NCBI RefSeq assembly: GCF_014873855.1
Contig: NZ_JADBEL010000005.1
Coordinates: forward strand, 28,504 to 92,503
Reading direction: 5' to 3'
From: Sporosarcina limicola
Lineage (GTDB): Bacteria; Bacillota; Bacilli; Bacillales_A; Planococcaceae
DNA length: 64,000 nt
Positions 53,996 to 61,755 of this stretch are shown here, one piece after another. Position numbers and translations under genes: made by a program. The stretch's first letter is position 1. Each line of letters begins with the position of its first letter. The notes under the pieces were generated by a model. It was given only the letters and a program-made list of their open reading frames with translations. It had not been told where the DNA came from and did no database searches.

Positions 53996-54154
53996 AATCA
54001 GTGGAGGTTTTCCTCATCCCCCACTGATTGTTAGTTTAACCGTTCGGGCATTTAAAGCGGAATCGAACTATATTCCGCAAGCTCTTCGGGCAGTTAATTC
54101 CCCCACTTATTCTTCTTGTTTCCTCGAAGACTTGAAGTGGGGTCTTACTGCCCG
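53996..54154. other. Multi-hairpin structured intergenic region
   Basis: Three separate stems: AATCAGTGG/CCACTGATT (53996-54029), GCGGAAT/ATTCCGC (54057-54078), and a nested one with CGGGCAGT/ACTGCCCG outside and CCCCACTT/AAGTGGGG inside (54087-54154). CGGGCA occurs at two positions. No frame of note. The last stem overlaps the stop codon of the GNAT gene. Confidence 0.6.
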
Positions 54155-54975
54155 TTAATGCGGGATAAATAATAATCTTGACCCTGAATAGTGACGAACC
54201 CAACCGATTCATATAAGTGAAGCGCATTATCATTTTTCGTTTCCACATCAAGTTGAATGCTATACCCAGCTTCATGCTCCTGTTTCACAATGTTTCTCAA
54301 TGCTTTTCGGCCATAGCCTTGTCCTTGGAAATTAGGCAATATGGAAAACCCATAAATATAGGCTTTTTGTTCATCTCTGTGAACCCGCAACTTTCCGATA
54401 CTTTCCTTATTGACTTCGATTATATAATGATGTTCACCAGGTCTACCCTTAACTTGTTCATGATGATTCCGTGCATCTTCTTCGGTGAAATCAAAAGCAA
54501 GAACGTCAAGTTTTATTTCAAGATCATAGTCCCCTGCGAGTGATTTACGTAAAATGATATCACTTGATTCCTCGAGAGGTCGTTCTTCCCATTGCATATG
54601 AAACTCGGAGAAATCGTACTGACAAGGCTGTTTAACCAACCATGATTTTGCAGACTCAGACGATGCCGGTGCGTTAAATAAAACCTTTTGAAAACCTTTT
54701 TCCTCAATCATTTTTAGTGCCTCTTGCCAAAGCTTGGAGAAATGATGATTCCTTCTCTCGCTCGGTTTTACCATGCCGCAAACTTCAACCGATGATCCAA
54801 ATTCATATAAGGCTAAATAAGCGACCAGTTCTTCGCCTTCCCACTGGAAGAAATCCATGCACTGGTCATCTCTTTGGCGCAGCATATCCCAATTGAGCTT
54901 TAATTGGATGTCGTCTGCTTGCTCACACTCTTTTTGTAGCATTTTAATTGCAGCTAATTGCTCTTTTGTTAACAT
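54145..54975 (-). CDS. Tandem GNAT acetyltransferase
   Basis: A 276-residue protein with two GNAT folds. The C-terminal domain is complete: LPNFQGQGYGRKALRNIV for acetyl-CoA, then the NDNALHLYESVGF closing motif. The N-terminal domain (VCGMVKPSERRNHHFSKLWQ) is degenerate in the loop. ATG at 54973-54975 has GGGAGG upstream. Similar two-domain proteins are common in Bacillales, with unknown substrates. Confidence 0.82.
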   Translation of the reverse strand: MLTKEQLAAIKMLQKECEQADDIQLKLNWDMLRQRDDQCMDFFQWEGEELVAYLALYEFGSSVEVCGMVKPSERRNHHFSKLWQEALKMIEEKGFQKVLFNAPASSESAKSWLVKQPCQYDFSEFHMQWEERPLEESSDIILRKSLAGDYDLEIKLDVLAFDFTEEDARNHHEQVKGRPGEHHYIIEVNKESIGKLRVHRDEQKAYIYGFSILPNFQGQGYGRKALRNIVKQEHEAGYSIQLDVETKNDNALHLYESVGFVTIQGQDYYLSRINGQ

Positions 54976-55074
54976 CGTTTGCCTCCCAATTTCATTGACT
55001 ATGCCTATTATATATGTAAATAATGGGGAGTGGTAAACTTTTTAGAGAAATAAGAAAATATAAGTTTTAATCAA

Positions 55075-55192
55075 TGTCCAGACTCCGGGCGCCAAGTCGT
55101 ACGGGTCATAAGTCGCTCCGATTTTGCGGCAAAAGGACATCGCTTCGCCAGCCCATCTTATGTCTGTCGCGTCTGAACAGGCGCTTGTTCTT
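55075..55192. repeat. Bacillaceae-type dispersed intergenic repeat
   Basis: A GC-richer stretch starting at GTCCAGACTCCGGGCGCCAA and ending GAACAGGCGCTTG. CATAAG (55107) can pair with CTTATG (55157), and GCGCC near 55089 with GGCGC near 55180, giving one long hairpin. I recall very similar elements between genes in many Bacillus and Lysinibacillus genomes; only one copy is in this window, so the repeat nature is from memory. Confidence 0.55.
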
Positions 55193-55205
55193 AAATTTCA
55201 TATGA

Positions 55206-55997
55206 TTAAGCTTTCTGAGAGGTCAAACTTTCTTCGAAAGCATCAATTATATGAAGGAATCGATCCGCTTCACGGAAGACATGATCGGCGAGAAGAGGAT
55301 GGATGTTGCTCTTTATGCGGCAAGCTTCGATTAAATCACGTGCAGTTTTCTTGAAGTCACGAAGAGATACAACAGAAACACGGTTTTGGTCAAGAAATTG
55401 ATCCAAGAGGGGAACGGTTTCTGATTGAGGACGCATATGTTCCAAGTCTTGCGCTTGAAAAAGCAGTTGGTCAAAGTCATGGCTGAACGCCCTTGCTTGG
55501 TCAACAAGTTTCCTTTCAGATGGATCGAGCAGATGGCCGATAAATTTCGCATGATCTGCCATGATTTTTAAGAAAAATACATTCTCTTTTATTATTGCTT
55601 CAGGTAGTGGCCGTAGTTTTCCTTCATTCAATTCCCTTAATCGTTTAACAAAATACGCAGCTTCCCGACTCGTATGGTCAACGAGTAAAGGATAGTTGTT
55701 GGACACAATTTGACAACGTAATATCAATCCAAGTACTTTTCGTTTATATGCCCAGATAGAAGCGGCTGCTTGATACACTTGTATATTTAATTGTCTAATC
55801 ACTTCAGGGTCTGTTTGCGCATTATAACCAGTAATTTGTTCCTCAATCCGCTCGAAAATAACAATATACTGCTGTGCTTCTAGAATAAGCTTCGTATCAT
55901 TCGCACTGAATCCGAGACTTAAAAACAAGGCGTGCTCCTTCATAATCCTAGACCAAAAACGTATTTCATCCAATGATTGCGTTACGAAAGTAGGAAT
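55206..55997 (-). CDS. DUF2935 domain protein, probable ATT start
   Basis: A 263-residue all-helical protein made of two related halves, each with an FWSRIMKEHALFL/VFFLKIMADHAKFIGHLL-type helix carrying histidine and acidic residues, as in DUF2935 proteins (possibly metal binding, ferritin-like). The family normally starts with about eight residues before FW. Those are restored if translation starts at ATT (55995-55997), which has GAGGAG ten bases upstream. TTG at 55973 has no ribosome-binding site. Function unknown. Confidence 0.75.
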   Translation of the reverse strand: MPTFVTQSLDEIRFWSRIMKEHALFLSLGFSANDTKLILEAQQYIVIFERIEEQITGYNAQTDPEVIRQLNIQVYQAAASIWAYKRKVLGLILRCQIVSNNYPLLVDHTSREAAYFVKRLRELNEGKLRPLPEAIIKENVFFLKIMADHAKFIGHLLDPSERKLVDQARAFSHDFDQLLFQAQDLEHMRPQSETVPLLDQFLDQNRVSVVSLRDFKKTARDLIEACRIKSNIHPLLADHVFREADRFLHIIDAFEESLTSQKA

Positions 55998-56097
55998 CGT
56001 CTATTCACTCCTCGTATGGTTTTAAACAATCCCATTGTATGCGAAGGTGGGTAGGTTAATGAGGAAGCGGAGAAGTGGAAAAAAGTTCTCTGTCTTG

Positions 56098-56131
56098 AAA
56101 ACACCTCTCAGACGTGAACCAAGAGGTGTTT
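56098..56131 (-). terminator. Terminator of the SCO operon
   Basis: AAACACCTCT pairs with AGAGGTGTTT, with a T-tract on the minus strand. Confidence 0.75.
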
Positions 56132-56138
56132 CAGCTTG

Positions 56139-56708
56139 CTATTTTTGCAATTTCTTAATATCTTTCATCAAATCTTCAACATAGCTTGTATCTACAAAAT
56201 TGTATTCCTTTATTTTAAAGCCTTGTTGATCAATTAGATAGAAATTTGTCCCGTGAAGGACTTGATTGGATGTGGCAGGTTTTTGAACAATAGTTTGAAA
56301 CTGTTCTCTGGCGAAAAGTTCGATTGCTTCTTGAGTGTAACCTGTTAGCAAATGCCAATTGGAATCGTCGTCCGTATATTGCTTAAGATAGTCCTTCAAC
56401 AGGGTAGGCGTGTCCACGGTTGGATCTACTGTGAATGATACAAACTCGGCTTGTATGCCTTCATCCTTGAATTTCTTTTGTAGAGAAGCCATTTCAATTG
56501 TCATCGGGGGACAGACTGTTTCACATTGCGTAAAGATGAAATCAGCAATCCAAATAGACCCTTTCAACTCTTCAGTACCAAATGGTTGTCCCTCTTGATT
56601 TGTAAAGGTAAAGGGTGTAATCTCCGTTCCAGTTTGAGTCTTAGCCCCACAAGCGGATAACAGGGATAGGCAAACAAGGACAAAGAGTATCGTTTGAATT
56701 TTTTTCAT
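56139..56708 (-). CDS. SCO1/SenC family lipoprotein
   Basis: A 189-residue thioredoxin-like copper chaperone for cytochrome c oxidase assembly. The lipobox LSAC gives lipid-modified Cys20. The copper ligands are Cys62 and Cys66 (CETVC) and His152 (LHGTNFYLID). ATG at 56706-56708 has GGAGG upstream and follows the histidine kinase stop closely. B. subtilis YpmQ is the counterpart. Linked to the two-component genes and, divergently, to a FixH-like lipoprotein. Confidence 0.9.
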   Translation of the reverse strand: MKKIQTILFVLVCLSLLSACGAKTQTGTEITPFTFTNQEGQPFGTEELKGSIWIADFIFTQCETVCPPMTIEMASLQKKFKDEGIQAEFVSFTVDPTVDTPTLLKDYLKQYTDDDSNWHLLTGYTQEAIELFAREQFQTIVQKPATSNQVLHGTNFYLIDQQGFKIKEYNFVDTSYVEDLMKDIKKLQK

Positions 56709-56709
56709 T

Positions 56710-58125
56710 TTACACATCCTCCTCCATATCCGCCGTAAGACTAGGCAATTGGATTGTAATGGTCGTACCTACAATAGAATCGCTTGCAATTAGAAATGTT
56801 CCATTGTGTAATCGGACAATCTCTTTTACAATCGAAAGTCCAAGACCTGTTCCACCAGTTGTGCGTGTTCGTGCCTTATCCGTCCTGAAAAAACGTTCGC
56901 CAATACGCTGGAGGTCATCCGTACTAATCACAATCCCCTTATTTATGACTTTGAATTCGATTGACTCCTCATTTTTTCTTAGCTCGATTGCGATGGATCC
57001 ATCTTTAATTGAATACTTTATGGCATTATCAATCGTATTATAAAATACCTGTTGAATCCGTTTAGGGTCGCCGGATATGATAAGGTCTTCCTCAATGGTC
57101 AATCCGAGAGATAGTTTTTTTTCTGAGATGTGAATCTTGAAAAGGTCGATTGTATCGAATAATAATTGTGCAATGGCAATCGGTTGTCTCTCAAGCGAAT
57201 ATAAATCTTCTTGTAGATGGTTTAATTCGACGAGATCATTAATCAGTTTATTCAATCGTTCTGTTTCTTTCTCAATTGTTTGTAAATAACTCTTTGCTTC
57301 TTCGGGTGATGAATAGATTTTTTCTTTTAAAACATGTGTGTAGCCACCGATATACGTTAACGGCGTTCTGAGCTCGTGGACGATATTAGATGTGAATTCT
57401 TTCTTGCGCTCCTCCTGTTGTTCTAGGGATAGGCTCATCGTATTAAATGCCTCTGTCAGTTGACCAATTTCATCGTTTCGATCCGTTTTAATTCGACTTG
57501 AATAATTACCTTTTGAAACCTCATAGGAAAGCTGTTGAAGGTCTTGTAGTGGTCTGAATAAGGATCGCCAAGCTTGATTGACAACTAAAAAAAGAATAAC
57601 GAAAAAGAAGGTGCCAACGATGACCAATATTGGTATACTCTCACGAAATACATCTTGCACTGCCGCCAGCGGTACATAAATGTAAATAAAACCGATCAGT
57701 CCGTCTACGCCTTTTATCGGGAAAATTGCACCTAGGATCTCTCGGTCGAACTCCTCAACATAACCTTTCTTTAGGACATGCGCTCCTTTTTCTAATTCTG
57801 CCAAATCAGCAGCATCAACAAGTGTTTTGTAATTTACTTTATAGGGGAAATAAGAGGACAGTTCCTCTACATTATCGACGACGATAATTTCATATTCCGA
57901 AACGACGTTATACCATTGGATTTTCTCAATAATCTCGTCACTTAATTCGCCATAATGATAATGGGATGCAGTTCTTTTCCCTTGATAGAGAATGGATTCC
58001 TCTATGCTTGCTAAATACAATTCAGAGTATAGATAATGGATGAAGAAGAAGGAGAAAAGTATCGTAAATCCGATACTTGTGCTAAGAACTACCAATATTT
58101 TTTTACTTAACGTTAGTTTTTTCAT
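56710..58125 (-). CDS. Sensor histidine kinase
   Basis: A 471-residue kinase with two membrane helices (residues 10-31 and about 164-184) around an extracytoplasmic sensor of about 130 residues, then HAMP (to about 237), HisKA with His250 in the motif VHELRTPLTYIGG, and HATPase with N-box NTIDNAIKYS and GTGLGLSIVKEIV. The response regulator gene is directly upstream in the same operon. The signal is unknown; the SCO and FixH-like neighbours suggest copper or respiratory state. Confidence 0.92.
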   Translation of the reverse strand: MKKLTLSKKILVVLSTSIGFTILFSFFFIHYLYSELYLASIEESILYQGKRTASHYHYGELSDEIIEKIQWYNVVSEYEIIVVDNVEELSSYFPYKVNYKTLVDAADLAELEKGAHVLKKGYVEEFDREILGAIFPIKGVDGLIGFIYIYVPLAAVQDVFRESIPILVIVGTFFFVILFLVVNQAWRSLFRPLQDLQQLSYEVSKGNYSSRIKTDRNDEIGQLTEAFNTMSLSLEQQEERKKEFTSNIVHELRTPLTYIGGYTHVLKEKIYSSPEEAKSYLQTIEKETERLNKLINDLVELNHLQEDLYSLERQPIAIAQLLFDTIDLFKIHISEKKLSLGLTIEEDLIISGDPKRIQQVFYNTIDNAIKYSIKDGSIAIELRKNEESIEFKVINKGIVISTDDLQRIGERFFRTDKARTRTTGGTGLGLSIVKEIVRLHNGTFLIASDSIVGTTITIQLPSLTADMEEDV

Positions 58126-58127
58126 CC

Positions 58128-58802
58128 TTACACCCCGAACTTATAGCCGACACCCCAAACGGTTTCAATTAAATCTCCTTCACTTTCCATTTTGAGACGC
58201 AACGTTTTAATATGTGTATCGACTGTCCGCTCGCTACTTTGATGATCTTCACCCCAAACAATTTGCAACAATTGCTCTCTTGTATAGACGCGACCTTTAT
58301 TTTTAGCAAGTAAGTAAAGCATGCCAAATTCTTTTAACGTTAATGACAAGGTTGCTCCATTTAGCGTTACGGTATGCGCTTCATTATCAATGACGAGGGG
58401 GCCGACTTTCAAAACGTCTTCTGCAGTGTTGTTTTGGTTAGCTCGCCTTAGTACGGATTCGACACGTGCTAATAATTCCCCAGGAAGGAAGGGTTTAACG
58501 ATATAATCATCCCCTCCAAGTTTTAGACCTTGAATTTTGTCCCACTCTTCTCCTTTGGCAGATAAAAAGATGAGTGGAATTGAGGATGTGCGTTTTACTT
58601 CCTTGGCAAAGGTAAAACCGTCCATGAAGGGCATCATTACATCAACAATTAATAATTGTGGTTTTACCTTGTCAACTAAAGACAATGCATGGATTCCATC
58701 GGTTGCTTCTATTACTGTGTATCTTTCTTTCTCTAAAAACGTTCGAATTAGTTTTCTCATCTGTGGTTCATCGTCTATAATCATGATTGTAGTTTGATTC
58801 AA
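58128..58802 (-). CDS. OmpR family response regulator
   Basis: A 224-residue regulator. The receiver has acidic Asp10 and Asp11, the phosphorylated Asp54 in LLIVDVMMP and the lysine in DYIVKPF. The winged-helix DNA-binding domain begins near residue 128 (LTLKEFGMLYLLAKNKGRVY and RTVDTHIKTLRLKM). The start is TTG at 58800-58802 with GAGG eight bases upstream. Repeats in the divergent intergenic region are plausible binding sites. Confidence 0.94.
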   Translation of the reverse strand: MNQTTIMIIDDEPQMRKLIRTFLEKERYTVIEATDGIHALSLVDKVKPQLLIVDVMMPFMDGFTFAKEVKRTSSIPLIFLSAKGEEWDKIQGLKLGGDDYIVKPFLPGELLARVESVLRRANQNNTAEDVLKVGPLVIDNEAHTVTLNGATLSLTLKEFGMLYLLAKNKGRVYTREQLLQIVWGEDHQSSERTVDTHIKTLRLKMESEGDLIETVWGVGYKFGV

Positions 58803-58859
58803 GAAAAAAACCTCATTTCAATTTTAGATAGGCCATCTTGAACATTTTCCATGAAACAA

Positions 58860-58916
58860 GTGAAAAATGTGTGAAATGCAGAACTTCACAATTACTTCTA
58901 ACTTATCTTCTATAAT
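58860..58916. promoter_or_regulatory. Candidate response regulator sites and -10 element
   Basis: GTGAAA at 58860 and 58871 are 11 bases apart, the usual spacing of OmpR-type half-sites, and TTCACA at 58885 forms an inverted copy. A perfect TATAAT at 58911-58916 lacks a good -35, which fits an activated promoter for the FixH-like gene. Confidence 0.5.
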
Positions 58917-58971
58917 CATACTGGAGTTATCGAATTACGTTAAGTAAAAAGAAATTTGGGGGATTATTTAA

Positions 58972-59724
58972 ATGAAAAGAAAACTATGGATATTAGCACT
59001 TGTTTTGGTGTTGGCGTCACTCGCAGCTTGCGGTAAAGATGGTGCTGAGATTTTGCCCCTTGCAGAACCGGATGAGATATTACCTCTTGCAGTTACATTG
59101 AGCGTAACGGAAAAAGTAGCTATCGCTGAAAAAGTGAAGATGGAAGCAATCGTTTCACTTGGTGAAGAAAAAGTAGAAGATGCAGACGAAGTGGTGTTTG
59201 AGGTGTGGGAAGAAGGTAAAAAAGACGACAGCGTTATGATTGAATCAATAAATGAAAAAGCAGGGTTGTATACGGCGGAAACTACATTTGATCATGATGG
59301 TCTTTTCCACATTCAAGTGCATGTGACTGCTCGAAGCATGCATACAATGCCTAAAAAAGAAGTGACTGTTGGACATGGCGCCCAACAGGAAGAAGAACAT
59401 AAGGAAGACCACGAACACGGAACGACTGAGGGCTTCTCGTTACATTTCATGAAACCTGAACAAGTTAAAGCGACTGAGGAACTAAAGCTCGTCACACATT
59501 TACAAATGGACGGCCATCCTTTAGAAAAAGCAAGAGTGCGTTATGAAATCTGGAATGACGCAAATCCTGACAAACGAGATTGGCTTGATGCAGAAGAGAA
59601 GGTTGCAGGTGAGTATACAGCTACACAGACCTTTGCGGAAGCTGGCACATTCAAAGTTCAGATCCATGTAGAAGATGAGCATGATTTACACGAACACGAA
59701 GAGTTTACAGTTGAAGTGAAATAA
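58972..59724 (+). CDS. FixH/YtkA-like lipoprotein with two domains
   Basis: A 250-residue protein with a lipoprotein signal (VLASLAAC, Cys20). It carries two YtkA/FixH-type beta domains (about residues 37-125 and 160-248; VFEVWEEG and RYEIWNDAN mark each). Between them is a His/Glu-rich linker, EEEHKEDHEHG, suited to binding copper or zinc. A short duplication ILPLA occurs twice before the first domain. It is divergent from the two-component/SCO operon and likely under its control. Confidence 0.85.
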   Translation: MKRKLWILALVLVLASLAACGKDGAEILPLAEPDEILPLAVTLSVTEKVAIAEKVKMEAIVSLGEEKVEDADEVVFEVWEEGKKDDSVMIESINEKAGLYTAETTFDHDGLFHIQVHVTARSMHTMPKKEVTVGHGAQQEEEHKEDHEHGTTEGFSLHFMKPEQVKATEELKLVTHLQMDGHPLEKARVRYEIWNDANPDKRDWLDAEEKVAGEYTATQTFAEAGTFKVQIHVEDEHDLHEHEEFTVEVK

Positions 59725-59736
59725 CAATAGAAACGC

Positions 59737-59776
59737 TAAAAAGAACCCAAATTCACAACTGAATTGGGTTCTTTTT
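59737..59776 (+). terminator. Terminator of the FixH-like gene
   Basis: AAAAAGAACCCAAATTC pairs with GAATTGGGTTCTTTTT (one bulge). Confidence 0.88.
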
Positions 59777-59849
59777 AACGCTTTAGTATAAGAATTCTTC
59801 CTCGCAATCAATTAATTTTTAATTCAAATTGATAATACAATGAACAAGG

Positions 59850-60170
59850 TTAACTAAGCAAAAAGCCAACGAATATAATGACAATTAATACCCCTGAAAA
59901 ACACAATGTGAAAATTATGGTAAATACACTTCTAGCCATTGCTTTCCATTCTCTTACATCCTTTAGCCCTATAATGCCAAGAAAAAATGCTATCAACGTT
60001 ATGCCTAAGACAATATTTAGTGGATGAGGCCCTATGATTTTGATGAAAATACTTTTAAAATTTGCAGATGATATTGCAATAAAAAAGATAGGGATAGAAA
60101 ATAAAGAAAGAATAAAGGAGAATAGATTAATATTGATTTTCATACATTCTTTTTTCTTGATATTCATCAT
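59850..60170 (-). CDS. Three-helix membrane protein of unknown function
   Basis: A 106-residue protein with three hydrophobic segments (LFSFILSLFSIPIFFIAI, IVLGITLIAFFLGIIGL and SVFTIIFTLCFSGVLIVIIF). It resembles small DUF4190-type membrane proteins but I cannot assign it. ATG 60170 has GAAGGG about ten bases upstream; ATG 60143 lacks a site. Confidence 0.6.
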   Translation of the reverse strand: MMNIKKKECMKININLFSFILSLFSIPIFFIAISSANFKSIFIKIIGPHPLNIVLGITLIAFFLGIIGLKDVREWKAMARSVFTIIFTLCFSGVLIVIIFVGFLLS

Positions 60171-60402
60171 TGTCTTTCAACCCTTCTTAAAATCCTGTTC
60201 AGCTAAGCACCCGTTAGTTGAATATTGGAACGGTTCTATTGATAAGACGTTCTTGACTCTAGAAAGGTACCGTTATTTTGTGATAATCAATTTCCATGGT
60301 GTTTTCTCAGTTCATCATTGTATTTGCATCAACCCTTTTTTTGTTGGAAAAACGTACTGTATACTGTCAGAAAATACGTTTAACTGTTAAAGTGGATTTG
60401 AA

Positions 60403-60414
60403 GTGAACGTTCAC
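60403..60414. promoter_or_regulatory. Perfect palindrome before the OsmC-like gene
   Basis: GTGAACGTTCAC lies 28 bases before the start codon. Another symmetric sequence, TTTAAC-T-GTTAAA, lies at 60379-60391. Twelve-base perfect palindromes of this sort are common TetR-like operators; no regulator is adjacent. Confidence 0.45.
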
Positions 60415-60442
60415 ATTTAGGTTGTAAATGGAGGTAGTTGAA

Positions 60443-60889
60443 ATGGCAGAACATCTTTTTCACTTGAAAGCGGATTGGCCTGGTTGGCGTAATGATGTAG
60501 GGACAATTGATGTAGGAAATCTCAAAACGGAAGTATCGATTCCACCTGAGATGGATGGGCCAGGTGTAGGTACGAATCCGGATGAAATGTTGTTGGGCGC
60601 CGCTGCAACATGTTATATCATCACACTTGCCGCAATGATGGAACGTAGCAAGTTGGAGAAGGTAAGTTTGACGATGGAGTCCGTTGGCGTAGTTGATGTG
60701 ACAAATGGTATTATTACATACAAAAAAATACTCCATAAACCACATATCGTATTGTTATCAGATGCGACTGAAAAAGATGCATCGCTCGCAAGAAAACTTG
60801 CCGAAAAAGCAGAAACGTCATGTATGATTAGTCGAGCGATTAGAGGGAATGTCGACGTGGAACTGGAAGTTAAAATACTAATAGAATGA
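60443..60889 (+). CDS. OsmC/Ohr family protein
   Basis: A 148-residue OsmC-like protein. The family core is GTNPDEMLLGAAATCYIITL with the conserved cysteine, and the second cysteine is in AEKAETSCMISRAI. OsmC and Ohr proteins reduce organic hydroperoxides with these two cysteines. ATG 60443 has GGAGG at 60430-60434. It is monocistronic. Confidence 0.88.
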   Translation: MAEHLFHLKADWPGWRNDVGTIDVGNLKTEVSIPPEMDGPGVGTNPDEMLLGAAATCYIITLAAMMERSKLEKVSLTMESVGVVDVTNGIITYKKILHKPHIVLLSDATEKDASLARKLAEKAETSCMISRAIRGNVDVELEVKILIE

Positions 60890-60973
60890 ATTATTCAATG
60901 TAAAACAGAGAAGCCGTCTCTTTTTTGAGTATACGTGGAATAAACAAATAAGTTTGAAAAAAAGGAGGGTATA

Positions 60974-61489
60974 ATGGAAATATATAATAAGTTGAATCGG
61001 GTTAGAATTACGAACAAATCAACTACAAAACAAAAAGTCTTTTCAATAGTAAATGCAGTTATTGTTGGGCTTACTTTGGGTTTACTGGCGAAAGTTGTTG
61101 ATAATCCTTCTTATTTTTACCCAATATTCACTCTTTTAGGTGATTGTCTTGGTATATGGATATTTGTTGCCACACTTTTATCGGTTTTCAGTTATTCTCC
61201 CAAATTAGCGGCTGCAAAAGTATTCGCCTTTTTTGGATCGATGCTGACCGTTTATTATGTGTACACAATACTTTTTCTGAATTTTTTCCCGGAAAGAGAA
61301 ATTATTTTTTGGAGTGTATGCGCGGCTGTATCACCTGTTTGTGCTTATATTATGTGGTATGCGCGTGGAATCGGATTGTTTTCTAATATTATTTTGGCCC
61401 TTCCAATCACAGTATTGCTGTCAGAAGGATTTGAATTACGTAACGCTTACTTACCCCATGGAGGCTCAGTGTTGTTGTCAAGTTGTTAA
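60974..61489 (+). CDS. DUF6518-like membrane protein
   Basis: A 171-residue protein with about five membrane helices (VNAVIVGLTLGLLAKVV, GIWIFVATLLSVFSYS, VFAFFGSMLTVYYVYTILFL, FWSVCAAVSPVCAYIMWYA, GLFSNIILALPITVLLSEGF). The arrangement resembles DUF6518. The C-terminus stops soon after the fifth helix, and the stop falls in a hairpin, so the gene may be shortened relative to its family. AAAGGAGG lies upstream of ATG 60974. Confidence 0.6.
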   Translation: MEIYNKLNRVRITNKSTTKQKVFSIVNAVIVGLTLGLLAKVVDNPSYFYPIFTLLGDCLGIWIFVATLLSVFSYSPKLAAAKVFAFFGSMLTVYYVYTILFLNFFPEREIIFWSVCAAVSPVCAYIMWYARGIGLFSNIILALPITVLLSEGFELRNAYLPHGGSVLLSSC

Positions 61490-61524
61490 ACAGCACATGC
61501 TTGATTTGAAGTCATGCTGTTTAA
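61486..61524 (+). terminator. Hairpin after the DUF6518-like gene
   Basis: TTAAACAGCA (61486-61495) and TGCTGTTTAA (61515-61524) are perfect arms. No T-tract. The remaining 61525-61719 interval holds nothing recognisable. Confidence 0.5.
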
Positions 61525-61719
61525 AACCGCTATCTCCCCAGCTGGTTATGCCAGCTTAGTGCACTGGTACACGAGGTGACATTACGTGGTAAATCTATTG
61601 GCATTCAATGGTGAAAAAGATGTCACAAGTGGTAAAATCACAAGGCGTAACCAGCACTGTTGTAGCGTATATCTCGGGAAAAGTTGATATCATATTTCAC
61701 ATCTGGCTTGCAAAAAAAG

Positions 61720-61755
61720 AAATGAGGACTGATTATAATACGTCAGTCCTCATTT
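61720..61755. terminator. Terminator of the AlbA_2 gene
   Basis: AAATGAGGACTGA pairs with TCAGTCCTCATTT; it overlaps the stop codon of the gene. Confidence 0.8.

Noticed and set aside
61314..61559. Second frame overlapping the DUF6518-like gene as a continuation by frameshift
   Set aside because: Its sequence is cysteine-rich and lacks membrane character expected for a continuation; it looks like a chance frame.
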